From contig NZ_JANEZT010000005.1 in the NCBI RefSeq assembly GCF_025403405.1, forward strand, positions 1-44,819: 44,819 nucleotides of DNA, given 5' to 3'. This stretch comes from Frankia tisae. Lineage in GTDB: Bacteria; Actinomycetota; Actinomycetes; Frankiales; Frankiaceae. Position numbers and translations under genes: made by a program. The notes beneath the pieces were generated by a model, which was not told the DNA's origin, did not search any database, and saw only the letters and a program-made list of their open reading frames with translations. Numbering within the stretch: position 1 is the first letter of the stretch; the number at the start of each line of letters is the position of its first letter. Positions 1 to 9,365 of this stretch are shown piece after piece.

Positions 1-549
1 GAGCGGAGGTGGCGCGGGGTACGGGAGGTCGGCGTGGGGCGGCAAGGCGTCGCCCGAACGGAGCAGTACCCGCAGCGGCGTCGCGGAGCCGGTGGCGAGT
101 TCCGCGCCCTGGGCGCCGGCGAGGGCGAACAGCGCCGACGGGTCGGTCAGCAGCGTCACCGTCCCGCGGGGGATGAGCAACCGGGCCAGCTCACCCGTGC
201 TGAGCAGCGTCTCCTCTACCCGCAGCCCGGCGTCGACGTAGGCGGGGACGACGTAGCGGCCGGCGGCGTCGAGGGAGCGCCGACCGTTGAGCACCCCGGG
301 CCTGGTCACGGCGGCGATGTAGCGCCCGACGATGAGGATGTCGCGGTTGACGACGGTGCCGTTCTGCACGACCACGACCAGCCCGCCGCGCACGACCAGG
401 TCGGCGTCCTCCTCACCGTCGGCGACCCGGCGCAGGCGTTCCAGCGTGGCGGGCGAGGGAGCCAGCCGGCCCGCACCGGCCACCGGGAGGTGCCCGATCG
501 GACCGGCCGGAGCCAACCGGGGGTCGCGCCGGTCCGCGCCGGGGATCAT
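1..549 (-). CDS. Adenine-deaminase-like amidohydrolase, N-terminal part (partial, metal ligands missing)
   Basis: The gene starts at ATG 549 and runs off the left edge; 183 residues are visible. After a variable 45-residue head it follows the amidohydrolase/adenine deaminase pattern: a beta-rich start (DLVVRGGLVVVVQNGTVV), then VVPAYVDAGLRVEETLLS and LARLLIPRGTVTLLTDP. In true adenine deaminases the corresponding stretches read GFIDAHVHIESS and PHGTTTVIADPHE. Here the His-x-His is Gly-Leu-Arg, and the His after the second Pro is Arg. The fold is recognisable but the first metal site is absent, so it is probably a pseudo-enzyme or has a different role. It lies downstream of an ABC importer on the same strand, 382 bp away, so it may have its own promoter. 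The family call is from remembered motifs; the C-terminal half cannot be seen. Confidence 0.6.
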   Translation of the reverse strand, partial: MIPGADRRDPRLAPAGPIGHLPVAGAGRLAPSPATLERLRRVADGEEDADLVVRGGLVVVVQNGTVVNRDILIVGRYIAAVTRPGVLNGRRSLDAAGRYVVPAYVDAGLRVEETLLSTGELARLLIPRGTVTLLTDPSALFALAGAQGAELATGSATPLRVLLRSGDALPPHADLPYPAPPPL

Positions 550-931
550 GACGGGTGACTCCGTTCGGGCGGGTGCCCGCGGATAGGTGGCCGAACCGGC
601 GGAAGCCGTCCGCGCCGGCCGGCCGCGTGCCGCCATCAGCCGGGGTCCGAGGCTGGTGCATTCGACGTTCAAAGGCAGCCCTTCGTCCACCGGCCGGCGC
701 CGGCGGCGCATGTACATCCGGAGACGGCAGGCAGGGAAGGCGGCCGCCCGGAAACTTCGCGTAAATCGCGCCGATTTTCGTTATATCCCAGCGAAAACAC
801 CAGATACGCCGCGGGAGGGCAGGCCGGGGGACGACAACGGGCACGGCGGACAACCGACTGCCCCAGGATGGCCCGTCCGGACGATGCGGAAGGTGCAATC
901 GACGGCACCATTGCGGTCATCACAATCCTCT
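550..931. other. Gene-poor stretch between amidohydrolase and ABC permease
   Basis: No supported gene. Open frames here are random high-GC frames. There is one AT-rich patch at about 755-805, with TATAAC on the minus strand (785 to 780), a possible -10 element for the amidohydrolase. I find no convincing -35 at 17 bp. Confidence 0.4.
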
Positions 932-1837
932 CTACCTGCCAAGACCCGAGCTCGGCCCGTATCGCGCCAGGACGATCGCCTCGATGAAGCCCACGATGGC
1001 GTACAGCGCGATGCTCGCCACGGTGATCACGACCACCGAGGCCCACACCCCGCCGTAGTTGAACGTCTGCTGGGCGCGCTGCATGTAGTAGCCGAGCCCC
1101 TCGCCGGTCGCCAGCCACTCGGCGAGCAGCGCCCCGATGACCGCGCCCGGGACGGCGATGCGAGCGGAGACGAACAACGCCGGCAGCGCGCTGGGCAGCG
1201 CGACCTTGCGCAGCACGGTCGCGGGACCGCCTCCGTAGGCGAGGACCAGGTCGGCGGCGGCCGGCGGCCCGGAACGCAACCCGAAGACCAGGTTCACCAG
1301 CGACGGGAAGAACACGATGATGCCGGCGATGACCCCGACCGCGGTCAGGCCCCGGCCGAAGATCAGGGTGAGCAGCGGAATCATCGCCACCAGCGGCACC
1401 GATCGCAGCATCATCGCCACCGGCATCAGCGCCCGTTCCACCGAGCGGAACAGCACGAAACAGACGGCGACGACGATCGCCGCCACGGTGCCCGCCAGAT
1501 AGCCGACCCCGGCGTCGCCCAGGGTGTGCCACAGCCCGTCGAGGATCGTCCGGCGGCTCTCAGCGGCCTTGTCGGCCGTGAACAGGTACGTCCACACCGC
1601 CTGCGGGTCCTTGGCCACGAGCGGGTCAAGATCGAACACGGCGATGAACGCGTACCAGAGGCCGACGATCACGGCGGCGGACGCGACCACGGACAGCACC
1701 GTGCGGCCGGCCCGCAGCAGGATCGCGGTGAGCAGCACGTGCGCACCGCGGCCCGGGGCCGGCGGCGGCGCCGAGGCGGCCGCAGCCGGTTCCACGGCCG
1801 GTTCCACGGCGGTCGCCGTCGGGGCGCCGGCCGTCAC
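932..1837 (-). CDS. ABC transporter permease (NMT1/THI5-type importer), second permease
   Basis: A 301-residue inner-membrane permease of the BPD_transp_1 type. GTG 1837 is chosen because it overlaps the stop of the upstream permease in a GTGA junction; the open frame extends further up but only as high-GC random sequence. After a Pro/Ala-rich head of about 35 residues there are roughly six hydrophobic segments (for example VVASAAVIVGLWYAFIAVF and VGVIAGIIVFFPSLVNLVF). The EAA-type loop is LRKVALPSALPALFVSARIAVPG-like, the contact site for the ATPase. The C-terminus has a last membrane segment, IALYAIVGFIEAIVLARYG. It pairs with the permease at 1834-2727 as a heterodimer. The substrate cannot be read from the permease; see the binding protein. 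Confidence 0.88.
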   Translation of the reverse strand: MTAGAPTATAVEPAVEPAAAASAPPPAPGRGAHVLLTAILLRAGRTVLSVVASAAVIVGLWYAFIAVFDLDPLVAKDPQAVWTYLFTADKAAESRRTILDGLWHTLGDAGVGYLAGTVAAIVVAVCFVLFRSVERALMPVAMMLRSVPLVAMIPLLTLIFGRGLTAVGVIAGIIVFFPSLVNLVFGLRSGPPAAADLVLAYGGGPATVLRKVALPSALPALFVSARIAVPGAVIGALLAEWLATGEGLGYYMQRAQQTFNYGGVWASVVVITVASIALYAIVGFIEAIVLARYGPSSGLGR

Positions 1838-2727
1838 TGCCCGCCGCCCGGGTTCCCGCGCGGCGCCCACGGGGTGAGCAGCCGGGCGACGAGCGCGGTC
1901 AGCGCATAGCCCAACCCGGCGACCGCGGAGGCGACCACGGCCAGCGCCCACGTCCGCGGAACCTCCAGGGCCTGCTGGGAGTGGACCATCGCCACGCCGA
2001 GCCCCCGGTCGGCGCCGAGGTACTCGCCGATGATCGCGCCGAGGACGGCCGCCGGCGCGGCGATCTGCAGCGCGGCGAAGGTACTGGGCAGGGCGGCCCG
2101 CAACCGGATGTACCGCATCTGCTTCCAGGCACCGCCGCCGCCGGCCCGCACGACGTCGAGGCTCGCCGGATCAGCCGCCCGCAGCCCGAGCAGGGTGCCG
2201 ACCATCGTCGTGAAGAACACGGAGATGCCGGCCAGGGCGATCTGCGGGGTGCTGCCGTCGAACACGGTGGTGAGGATCGGTCCGATCGCGATGATCGGCA
2301 GGCAGTAGGACGCCACGCCGATCTGCAGCAGCACCCGCTCCACCACCGGCACCCCGAAGAACACCACGGCGAGGCCGACGGCCAGGCCGTTGCCGATCAA
2401 CCAGCCCTTCGCCGCGATCTCGACCGTCGACTTCGCCGAGGTCCACATGAGCCGGTGGTCGTCCCACAGCGCCCGCACGACCTCCCACGGGGTGGGCACC
2501 ACGCCGCCGTTGTCGAGCACGGTGATCGCGAGCACCCACCACAGCGCGAGGAGCCCGACGATGCCGGCCGCGCCGCCGATCCACGACGACCGGTCGGTTC
2601 CCGTCCCGTCCCCGCGGCGGCGGCGCCCCGCTCCGGGACCGCCTGACCCAACCGGTCCACCCGATCCCCCGGGTCCGCCCGGACCGCCGCCGGTCGCGCC
2701 GAAGGCTGTGTCCTGCAGGGTCGTCAT
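1834..2727 (-). CDS. ABC transporter permease (NMT1/THI5-type importer), first permease
   Basis: A 297-residue membrane protein homologous to its neighbour. A Gly/Pro-rich head (about residues 10-45, [17 protein letters not shown]) precedes the first membrane segment, [18 protein letters not shown]. The EAA-type loop is visible as [21 protein letters not shown], followed by [15 protein letters not shown], both typical of this permease class. Its ATG overlaps the stop of the ATPase gene by 4 bp, and its own stop overlaps the next permease, so the four transporter genes are almost certainly translated together. The Gly/Pro head is a low-complexity addition of the sort common in very GC-rich genomes. 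Confidence 0.88.
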   Translation of the reverse strand: MTTLQDTAFGATGGGPGGPGGSGGPVGSGGPGAGRRRRGDGTGTDRSSWIGGAAGIVGLLALWWVLAITVLDNGGVVPTPWEVVRALWDDHRLMWTSAKSTVEIAAKGWLIGNGLAVGLAVVFFGVPVVERVLLQIGVASYCLPIIAIGPILTTVFDGSTPQIALAGISVFFTTMVGTLLGLRAADPASLDVVRAGGGGAWKQMRYIRLRAALPSTFAALQIAAPAAVLGAIIGEYLGADRGLGVAMVHSQQALEVPRTWALAVVASAVAGLGYALTALVARLLTPWAPRGNPGGGQ

Positions 2728-3683
2728 ACTCCGCTCCGAACGGGGTCGCCCGCCGTCGCCGCGGTCCCCGCCGTCGCCGCGGTCCCTGCCGTCGCCGCGG
2801 TCCCTGCCGTCGCCGCGGCCCCTGCCGTGGGCTCGCCGCCAGCGAACAGCAGCGCCGACAGCTCGTCGTGCAGCTCGTGGAACCGCGCCGAGCGCAGCAT
2901 CTCCGGGGTGCGCGGCCGGGGCAGGTCGATGTCGACCAGCGCGGAGATGCGGCCCGGTCGGGCGCTCATCACCGCGACGGTGTCGGAAAGGATCACCGAC
3001 TCGGGGATGGAGTGGGTGACGAGCAGGGTGGTCGTGGCCCGTTCGCCCCAGATCCGCAGTAGCTCGAAGTTCAGCCGCTGGCGGGTCATGTCGTCGAGGG
3101 CGCCGAACGGCTCGTCAAGCAGGAGGATCCGCGGCTCGACGACGAGGGCGCGCGCGATCGCGACCCGCTGCCGCATCCCGCCGGACAGCTGCGCCGGGCG
3201 GGCCTTCTCGAAACCGGTGAGCCCCACCAGCCGGATCAGGTCGGCGATCACCGCCCGGTCCGCCTTCGCTCCGGCGACCTCCAACGGCAGGCGGATGTTG
3301 GACTCGACCGAGCGCCACGGCAGCAGCGCCGAGTCCTGGAAGGCGATGCCGAGATGGTGGCCGCGGCGGGCGGCCGCCGGGGGCTCCCCGTGTACCAGCA
3401 CCTCGCCCGCGCTGGGCGCGTCGAGATCGGCAAGGATGCGCAGCACCGTCGACTTGCCGCAGCCCGACGGCCCGATGAGCGTCAGAAACGAGCCCTCGGC
3501 GGTGGCGAGATTGACATCGTCGAGAGCAAGCACGGACTTGCGGCCGAGACGGAACTCCTTGCGCAGGCCCGCCACTTTCACGCCGGAGCCGGGGGCAGGT
3601 GCCACGCCGGAGCCGGGGGCAGGTACGCGGGGAGCCGACGGTCCCGGGACCGGCTCCGGCACAGGCGTGACGGCTGCGCTCAT
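2724..3683 (-). CDS. ABC transporter ATP-binding protein (nitrate/taurine/thiamine-precursor class)
   Basis: A 319-residue cytoplasmic ATPase. Walker [10 protein letters not shown] is at about residues 71-79, the signature [15 protein letters not shown] at about 166-180, Walker [14 protein letters not shown] just after, and an H-loop VTHSIPES further on. The set is complete, so it should hydrolyse ATP. The core matches the TauB/SsuB/ThiZ group. Both ends carry low-complexity additions: a Pro/Gly head with PAPGSGV twice in succession, and a C-terminal tail of repeated ATAGTA units encoded by an 18-bp tandem repeat. ATGA overlaps link it to the binding-protein gene before it and the permease after it. 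Confidence 0.93.
   Translation of the reverse strand: MSAAVTPVPEPVPGPSAPRVPAPGSGVAPAPGSGVKVAGLRKEFRLGRKSVLALDDVNLATAEGSFLTLIGPSGCGKSTVLRILADLDAPSAGEVLVHGEPPAAARRGHHLGIAFQDSALLPWRSVESNIRLPLEVAGAKADRAVIADLIRLVGLTGFEKARPAQLSGGMRQRVAIARALVVEPRILLLDEPFGALDDMTRQRLNFELLRIWGERATTTLLVTHSIPESVILSDTVAVMSARPGRISALVDIDLPRPRTPEMLRSARFHELHDELSALLFAGGEPTAGAAATAGTAATAGTAATAGTAATAGDPVRSGV
2752..2823. repeat. Four tandem copies of an 18-bp unit in the ATPase C-terminus
   Basis: Unit ccgtcgccgcggtccctg at 2752-2769, 2770-2787, 2788-2805 and 2806-2823. The inner copies are identical and the outer ones differ by a single base. It stays in frame and codes on the minus strand for a repeated six-residue ATAGTA tail, so copy number changes would lengthen or shorten the protein without a frameshift. 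Confidence 0.95.
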
Positions 3684-4759
3684 ACGAGTTCCGGCTTCTC
3701 CTTGTACAGCTCCCGGATGATGGACAGATCGAACAGCTTCCCCGCGGTGATGTCGACGCCGGCGAGCTTGAGGGTGGCGATGTTCTCTTCGACCAGGGTG
3801 TCGGTGAGCGTGAACAGCCCGTTCTTCTTCGTCTCCGCGGTGAGGATGAGCTTGTTCTGGTCGGCGCTCTCCAGACCCTGTTCCTTCTCGTCCAGGCCGA
3901 GATCCTTGCCGTAGACGGTGGCCGCCAGCCTGGCGCCGAGCGAGGCGTCGGCGGTGGCGTCCTTCCAGCCGCGGATCTCGGCGGTCAGCGCCGCTTTCAC
4001 CTTGTCGCGATTCTTCGCGATCGACCCGTCGGTGACCATGAAGGTCTCCGAGACGAGCGGATAGTTGTGATCAGCGAGCAGAAATGTGGTGACGTCGAAG
4101 CCCTTGACCCGCAGCAGGTTCGGTTCGTTCGTCACGAACGCGAACCAGCCGTCAACCGTTCCGGTGGTCAGCGGCAGCGGGTCGAACTCGACCGGCACCT
4201 TCGTGATGGACGAAGGATCAAGCTTGTTCGCCTTCAGGAACGCCGACCAGACCGACTCGTTCGTCGCCTGCACGCCGATCTTCTTGCCGACCATGTCCTG
4301 CGGCGTCCTGAGGGGGCTCTTCGCCAGCGACAGGATGGCGAAGGGGTTCTTCTGGTACTGCGCACCGATGATCTTCAGTGGGGCGCCCTGGGTGATCGCG
4401 GTCCCGGTGATGTCCGGTGAGGAGATTCCGATGAAGGCCTTTCCGGTGGCGACGTCGGTGTCCTGGGGCGTCGCCGACGGGCCGCCCGCGATCAGGTTGA
4501 CGCCGGAGAAACCCGCCGCCTTGTAGTACCCGCGCTGGTCGGCGACGTACTCGCCGGCGAACTCCGCGTTCTTGATCCAGGACAGCCGCACGCTCAACGT
4601 GCCGAACGAACCGGCACCGGCTCCACCCGAGGCCGAGTCCTCGTCGTCGCTGCCGCACGCGGCGAGCAGACCGCCTCCGCCGACGGTAAGCAGAGTCGCT
4701 CCCGCGGTCACTCCCACACCCCGGCGGAGAAAACCCCGCCGATCCAGACCTGTTGTCAC
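3680..4759 (-). CDS. Tat-exported lipoprotein, NMT1/THI5-family substrate-binding protein
   Basis: Solute receptor of the four-gene importer. From GTG 4759 it has 359 residues; the open frame reaches 4912, and ATG 4795 is an alternative. GTG 4759 is preferred because GGGAG lies 4 bases upstream and puts the twin-arginine motif (LDRRGFLRR) at residues 5-13. A hydrophobic core and lipobox LLAACGS follow, so it is exported folded and lipid-anchored. The mature part has the NMT1/THI5 pattern: [19 protein letters not shown], then [27 protein letters not shown] and [16 protein letters not shown]. Family members bind thiamine or riboflavin precursors, pyrimidines, nitrate or sulfonates. A nucleobase-like ligand is possible given the amidohydrolase neighbour, but that is inference. 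Confidence 0.87.
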   Translation of the reverse strand: MTTGLDRRGFLRRGVGVTAGATLLTVGGGGLLAACGSDDEDSASGGAGAGSFGTLSVRLSWIKNAEFAGEYVADQRGYYKAAGFSGVNLIAGGPSATPQDTDVATGKAFIGISSPDITGTAITQGAPLKIIGAQYQKNPFAILSLAKSPLRTPQDMVGKKIGVQATNESVWSAFLKANKLDPSSITKVPVEFDPLPLTTGTVDGWFAFVTNEPNLLRVKGFDVTTFLLADHNYPLVSETFMVTDGSIAKNRDKVKAALTAEIRGWKDATADASLGARLAATVYGKDLGLDEKEQGLESADQNKLILTAETKKNGLFTLTDTLVEENIATLKLAGVDITAGKLFDLSIIRELYKEKPELV

Positions 4760-4945
4760 CAAACTCCCATCGGCGTCGTCTCGGGCACACCCCATCAGCC
4801 GGTCGATCCGACCTGCCCGAGCGGTCTCCCGGACGCTAGGAAGGGGGCGTATCCGTCCCATCGCACCCAGGTGAATTGCCAGTAACTCCATTCTGACCGC
4901 CCGTCCGGTCACTCTCCACCACCACCCCCAGGATTCCTGTCGAAC

Positions 4946-4961
4946 GAAACGTCACCGAAAC
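4946..4961. promoter_or_regulatory. Candidate GlnR-type nitrogen-control site between importer and urease
   Basis: GAAAC, six bases (GTCACC), then GAAAC. The actinobacterial GlnR box is roughly gTnAC-n6-GaAAc; the right half is exact and the left half has one mismatch (A for T). It lies in the divergent spacer (4760-5118) between the importer and ureA, where nitrogen control would be expected. A CCCC-GAAA-GGGG hairpin follows at 4969-4980. I see no clear ureA Shine-Dalgarno sequence in this spacer. Confidence 0.35.
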
Positions 4962-5118
4962 CTCGATGCCCCGAAAGGGGTTCATCGTTCACCAGAACGA
5001 CATCGGGCAACGATCGAATGACGGACATGCATGAGGGCAAGAGGATCGGCGTACGGATCATCTGGCCGGGCCGCAGCGGCGCCGGCATCGATGGCCCCGC
5101 CTGCTAGGCTTCGCGGTC

Positions 5119-5421
5119 GTGCTGCTGAGCCCCCACGAACAGGAACGGCTGCTCATCCATGTGGCGGCCGGACTCGCCCGGGAACGACGCGCCCGCGGGC
5201 TGCGGCTGAATCATCCCGAGGCGACCGCGCTCCTGACCTCGTTCCTGCTGGAGGGGGCCCGCGACGGCCGCAGCGTCGCTGATCTGATGACCGCAGGGCG
5301 CGGCGTACTCACCCGGGACGACGTGATGGAGGGGGTGCCGGAGATGCTCGCCGAGGTCCAGGTCGAGGCGACGTTCCCGGACGGCACCAAGCTGGTCACC
5401 GTGCACCAGCCGATCCCTTGA
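5119..5421 (+). CDS. ureA: Urease gamma subunit
   Basis: 100 residues, the normal length for a separate gamma subunit of the cytoplasmic nickel urease, which splits urea to ammonia and carbamate. It begins at GTG 5119 with the family start [15 protein letters not shown], followed by [20 protein letters not shown], the [22 protein letters not shown] segment and the ending [13 protein letters not shown]. Its stop overlaps the ureB start (TTGA), so the subunits are translationally coupled. It is divergent from the ABC importer, with a possible nitrogen-control site between them. No strong ribosome binding site precedes the GTG. Confidence 0.97.
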   Translation: MLLSPHEQERLLIHVAAGLARERRARGLRLNHPEATALLTSFLLEGARDGRSVADLMTAGRGVLTRDDVMEGVPEMLAEVQVEATFPDGTKLVTVHQPIP

Positions 5422-5759
5422 TTCCCGGCGAGGTCCTGCCGGGCGAGGACCCCATCGAGATCAACCCGGGACGGCCCGTCCGGACGGTGCTGGTCCGCAA
5501 CACCGGTGATCGCCCGGTGCAGGTCGGGTCGCACTACCATTTCGCCGCGGCCAACCCGGCGCTCGAGTTCGACCGCGGCCTGGCCTGGGGGCACCGGCTG
5601 GCGGTGCCCGCCGGCACCGCGGTCCGCTTCGAGCCCGGCGTGGAACGCGAGGTCGACCTCGTCCCGCTGGCCGGTGCCCGCATCGTGCCCGGCCTGCGCC
5701 CGGAGTCGGCCGGCCCCCTCGACGGGCGCGAGAGCCACGACCCCGGAGAGGGCTCATGA
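5418..5759 (+). CDS. ureB: Urease beta subunit
   Basis: 113 residues starting at a rare TTG that overlaps the ureA stop codon. The residues after it ([19 protein letters not shown]) are the usual start of the beta subunit, which fixes this start. The family core [26 protein letters not shown] follows, then [17 protein letters not shown] and a C-terminal [12 protein letters not shown]. It is a structural subunit of the (alpha-beta-gamma)3 urease. ureC starts four bases before its end (ATGA). Confidence 0.97.
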   Translation: MIPGEVLPGEDPIEINPGRPVRTVLVRNTGDRPVQVGSHYHFAAANPALEFDRGLAWGHRLAVPAGTAVRFEPGVEREVDLVPLAGARIVPGLRPESAGPLDGRESHDPGEGS

Positions 5760-7483
5760 GCCGGCTGGACCGATCCCGCTACGCCTCCCTGTACGGACCG
5801 ACGGTCGGTGACCGCATCCGGCTCGCCGACACCGATCTGATCATCGAGGTCACCGAGGACCGCAGCCGAGGTCCGGCCCTCGGCGGCACCGGTGACGAGG
5901 CGGTCTTCGGCGGCGGCAAGGTCATCCGCGAATCCATGGGGCAGTCGCTGGCGACCCGCGCGCAGGGCTCGCCCGATCTCGTCATCACCGGCGCCGTGGT
6001 GCTCGACCACTGGGGGGTGATCAAGGCCGACGTCGGTGTCCGCGACGGGCGGATCGTCGCGCTCGGTAAGGCCGGCAACCCGGACACCATGGACGGCGTC
6101 CATCCCGACCTGGTCATCGGGCCCGGCACGGAGATCATCGCCGGGAACGGGAAGATCCTCACCGCGGGCGCGGTCGACTGCCACGTGCATCTCATCTGCC
6201 CGCAGCAGGTGCCCGAGGCGCTCGGCGCCGGGATCACGACCCTCATCGGCGGCGGCACCGGCCCGGCCGAGGGCACGAAGGCGACCACCGTGACGCCGGG
6301 CTCGTGGAACCTCGGCCGGATGCTCTCCGCGATGGACGACTGGCCGGTGAACGTCGTCCTTCTCGGCAAGGGAAACACGGTCAGCGAGGCGTCGATGTGG
6401 GAACAGCTCCGCGCCGGCGCGGCCGGGTTCAAGCTGCACGAGGACTGGGGCACGACACCCGCCGCGATCGACGCCTGCCTGCGGGTCGCCGACGCCGCCG
6501 GGGTCCAGGTCGCGCTGCACTCGGACACGCTCAACGAGGCCGGCTTCGTCGAGGACACCCTCGCCGCCATCGCCGGGCGGGCCATCCACGCTTACCACAC
6601 CGAGGGCGCCGGCGGCGGGCACGCCCCGGACATCATCACCGTCGCGGCCGCCGCCAACGTGCTGCCGTCGTCGACGAACCCGACCCGCCCGCACACCGTC
6701 AACACCCTCGACGAGCATCTCGACATGCTGATGGTCTGCCACCATCTCAACCCCAGCGTGCCCGAGGACCTGGCCTTCGCCGAGAGCCGGATCCGGCCGT
6801 CGACGATCGCCGCCGAGGACATCCTGCACGACCTCGGCGCCATCTCCATGATCGGTTCGGACTCGCAGGCGATGGGCCGGATCGGCGAGGTCGTGCTGCG
6901 CACCTGGCAGACGGCGCACGTGATGAAGCGTCGCCGCGGGGCCCTGCCGGGCGACGGCGCGGCCGACAACGCCCGGGCGCGACGCTACGTCGCCAAATAC
7001 ACGATCTGCCCGGCGGTGGCGCACGGGCTGGACGCGCAGATCGGCTCGGTCGAGCCCGGCAAGCTCGCCGACCTGGTGCTTTACGATCCCGCGTTCTTCG
7101 GGGTACGGCCGTCGCTGGTCCTCAAGGGCGGGTTCATCGCCTGGGCGGCCATGGGCGACGCGAACGCCTCCATCCCCACCCCGCAGCCGGTGCTGCCCCG
7201 CCCGATGTGGGGGGCCGCGCGCGGTCCGGCCGCCGCCTCGTCGCTGACCTTCGTCGCGCCCGCCGCGATCACCGCCGGGCTGCCCGAACGGCTCAGCCTG
7301 GCCACCCCCATGGTGCCGGTTGAGGACGTGCGCCGCCGGGGCAAGGCCGACCTGCCCGAGAACACGGCGAGGCCGGACATCCGAGTCGACCCGGACACGT
7401 TCACGGTCTCGATCGACGGCGACGCGATCGAGGCTGACCCGGTGCGCGAACTGCCGATGGCCCAGCGGTACTTCCTGTTCTAG
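5756..7483 (+). CDS. ureC: Urease alpha (catalytic) subunit
   Basis: 575 residues with every catalytic residue of nickel urease in place, each offset +9 from the Klebsiella numbering: His143-x-His145 in DCHVHLIC, the lysine to be carbamylated at 226 with His228 in GFKLHEDWG, His255 in ALHSDTLNE, His281 in [13 protein letters not shown], the flap Cys328-His329 in MVCHHL, and Asp369 in GSDSQAMG. The holoenzyme needs the UreD-F-G chaperones to load nickel and CO2. UreF and UreD lie downstream, separated from this gene and from each other. The gene ends 75 bp before a convergent dioxygenase gene. Confidence 0.98.
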   Translation: MSRLDRSRYASLYGPTVGDRIRLADTDLIIEVTEDRSRGPALGGTGDEAVFGGGKVIRESMGQSLATRAQGSPDLVITGAVVLDHWGVIKADVGVRDGRIVALGKAGNPDTMDGVHPDLVIGPGTEIIAGNGKILTAGAVDCHVHLICPQQVPEALGAGITTLIGGGTGPAEGTKATTVTPGSWNLGRMLSAMDDWPVNVVLLGKGNTVSEASMWEQLRAGAAGFKLHEDWGTTPAAIDACLRVADAAGVQVALHSDTLNEAGFVEDTLAAIAGRAIHAYHTEGAGGGHAPDIITVAAAANVLPSSTNPTRPHTVNTLDEHLDMLMVCHHLNPSVPEDLAFAESRIRPSTIAAEDILHDLGAISMIGSDSQAMGRIGEVVLRTWQTAHVMKRRRGALPGDGAADNARARRYVAKYTICPAVAHGLDAQIGSVEPGKLADLVLYDPAFFGVRPSLVLKGGFIAWAAMGDANASIPTPQPVLPRPMWGAARGPAAASSLTFVAPAAITAGLPERLSLATPMVPVEDVRRRGKADLPENTARPDIRVDPDTFTVSIDGDAIEADPVRELPMAQRYFLF

Positions 7484-7558
7484 CGACGGCTGCCCAGCGG
7501 CGGCCACCCAGCGACGGCTACCTGACAGCGGCCCGACGGCGGCTGCCCTGACTGCGCG

Positions 7559-8665
7559 TCAGCGGGCGGCGTTCTTGATGAACTGGTCTCGGTAGGAGGT
7601 CGGATCCCCGCTGTAGTAGCCGGCCCGGACATGACGGCGGGTGGCGGTGTTCTCCGTCGCGCGGGCCGCGGAGTGCCACAGGTAGGCATCGTGCAGCAGC
7701 AGGTCACCGCGCTCGGCGTAGACGGCGATCTCCCCCGGGATCTTCTCGAAGCCCAGCGGCATCGCGTGGGGAGGCTCGGCGTCGGTGTATCCCCCGCTCG
7801 GGCGGGCGTCCGCCGGCACGGTGACGTTGTTGATGTTTCGGTAGGGCGCCGGTGTGGCCCAGCGGTGGGAGCCCGGCACCACCCGCAGGAAACCGTTGGC
7901 CGGGCTGGTCGCGTCCACGTGGAGGGTGAACGCGCAGCCGGGCCAGACGTCGAGGCTCGGCATGGCCTGCCAGTCCGAGTGCCAGCCGATCCGGCTGTAC
8001 CCGGACTCGCGGCCGGGCCGGGCGTCCTGGTAGACCACGCCGTCGTTCGGGCTGGGACTCATCCACACGTCCGCGCCGAGCAGGCGGCGCAGCAGGGCGA
8101 CCATGATCGGATGGGTCGCCACCGCACGCACGGCCGGGGCGAGCTCCTCCACGTGCTCGACGTAGTTCACATACGCGTCGGCGTCGACGTCCGCGCCGCC
8201 GTGGGTCGTTCCGTTCGACGCCCGTTCGGGCGGGGCCACCGCGCCGTCGGGCTGACCCGACCGATCCAGGTAACGGGCGTCCAGGTACTGCGTGGAGCCA
8301 TACCGTTCGGACACCGTTCCGGCGAGAACCGCCCGCTGCGCCGCGCCGCATTCCCGCTCGACCCGGTCGAGGAACTCTGCCGAGTGCAGGCCACGGAGCA
8401 GGACGAAACCGTGGCGATGGTAGAAATCGTCGAGGCTGGCCAGCGTTGGCACGGCCAGCGGATCCACTGCGGTCAAGTCCACGACGAACACCCCGGCCCC
8501 GGCCACCGTCGGCATGGATGGTGCCCCCCGTCGCGCGGACCCGCCGGCTCCGGACGACTCGCCGGATCGGGATCGTCCATCAGATCGGAACGGCCCGACT
8601 GGGCCGGTATGACCGCCGTCACGGGTCACACCCGTCTGCGCCGGGACGGATGCCAGGCTGTCCAT
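7559..8665 (-). CDS. PhyH-family Fe(II)/2-oxoglutarate dioxygenase
   Basis: 368 residues; ATG 8665 is preceded by GGAGG with 7-base spacing. A Ser/Gly-rich head of about 50 residues leads into the phytanoyl-CoA dioxygenase fold (DDFYHRHGFVLLRGLHSAEFL). The iron triad is His229-x-Asp231 (RIGWHSDWQ) and His331 (DAYLWHSAAR), with a 2-oxoglutarate-binding Arg at about 344-347 (TRRHVRAGYY). VVPGSHRW, typical of the ectoine hydroxylase/PhyH group, precedes the last His. It should therefore be an active oxygenase of a small molecule, but the substrate is not readable. It sits on the opposite strand between ureC and ureF, splitting what is normally one operon. Confidence 0.85.
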   Translation of the reverse strand: MDSLASVPAQTGVTRDGGHTGPVGPFRSDGRSRSGESSGAGGSARRGAPSMPTVAGAGVFVVDLTAVDPLAVPTLASLDDFYHRHGFVLLRGLHSAEFLDRVERECGAAQRAVLAGTVSERYGSTQYLDARYLDRSGQPDGAVAPPERASNGTTHGGADVDADAYVNYVEHVEELAPAVRAVATHPIMVALLRRLLGADVWMSPSPNDGVVYQDARPGRESGYSRIGWHSDWQAMPSLDVWPGCAFTLHVDATSPANGFLRVVPGSHRWATPAPYRNINNVTVPADARPSGGYTDAEPPHAMPLGFEKIPGEIAVYAERGDLLLHDAYLWHSAARATENTATRRHVRAGYYSGDPTSYRDQFIKNAAR

Positions 8666-8864
8666 GGTCGTTCCTCCACCCTCGACGTCACCGCCGGCCC
8701 GGGTGGCCCCCCGATCGGGCCGGCCGGTTCCTCACGCTACGGCGAGTGGGTTTCGGTGCCGTTGCTGACCAGCAGCACTCCGGCGGACGGCAGACCTCGC
8801 CCGCGGCCACCCAGTAGCCCCAGTCGGGCGCCCCAGCCGCCACTCGGACCGCGTGGCCGCCCGG

Positions 8865-9107
8865 TTAGTGTCGGCTGCGGGAGCGGGTCCGGTGGCCGGT
8901 GCTGTGCGACGTGTGGGAACCCTTGCGCTCGCATTCCCACACGTGGTCGTCGTTGTCCCAGTCGGCCTGGTAGCCCGCCTGGCAGCGCGGTTTCGGCGGG
9001 CGGTTGTCGCTGCAGGAGGTGAGCACGGGTGCCAGCGCCACCGCCGCCACCAGCAGCCCGGTCAGGCGGACCCGCAGCCCGGCGCGTCCCATCGCCCGTC
9101 GTGACAT
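8865..9107 (-). CDS. Small secreted lipoprotein, unknown function
   Basis: An 80-residue protein from ATG 9107 (GAGGGG four bases upstream); ATG 9119 is an alternative adding four residues. An Arg-rich n-region and a hydrophobic stretch (LTGLLVAAVALAPVL) end in the lipobox LTSC, so the mature lipoprotein is only about 50 residues. It contains one Cys pair beyond the lipidated Cys (spacing about 17) in a region with DWDNDDHVWEC, then a basic His/Ser/Arg tail. I do not recognise the family. The two cysteines may form a disulfide outside the cell. Confidence 0.6.
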   Translation of the reverse strand: MSRRAMGRAGLRVRLTGLLVAAVALAPVLTSCSDNRPPKPRCQAGYQADWDNDDHVWECERKGSHTSHSTGHRTRSRSRH

Positions 9108-9284
9108 GTCGCCCCTCATACCGGTGTTTCGTGGTCAGCAAACCCGGTGGCGTGGTCGATCCGCGCGGCGCGGTGCGTGGCCGCTGGGCTCGGGTACCGC
9201 GGGGCCGCCCGGCCGAATCGGACCATGGCCACCGGCGGCGAACTCTTCCACAGACGGACGACCGGCGTGACCGGATTGTCGCTG

Positions 9285-9338
9285 GGACGACCAAGGGTGC
9301 CGCCTGGTCGAGGGGTGCCACCTGGTCGAGGGGCGCCG
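9285..9338. repeat. 18-bp tandem repeat upstream of ureF
   Basis: cctggtcgaggggtgcca at 9303-9320 and a near copy at 9321-9338, with a degenerate third copy at 9285-9302. It is non-coding and ends about 27 bp before the ureF start, so it may form part of the ureF leader. Confidence 0.85.
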
Positions 9339-9365
9339 TGACGGAGACATCGGGATGGAGGCGCT

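Noticed and set aside
587-1909. 440-codon plus-strand frame at the left end
   Set aside because: Arg/His/Gln-rich translation typical of an antisense frame; the minus strand holds the permease gene.
5534-7507. 657-codon open frame on the minus strand across ureC
   Set aside because: It is the antisense shadow of ureC, which has all catalytic residues. Long antisense frames are expected at this GC content.
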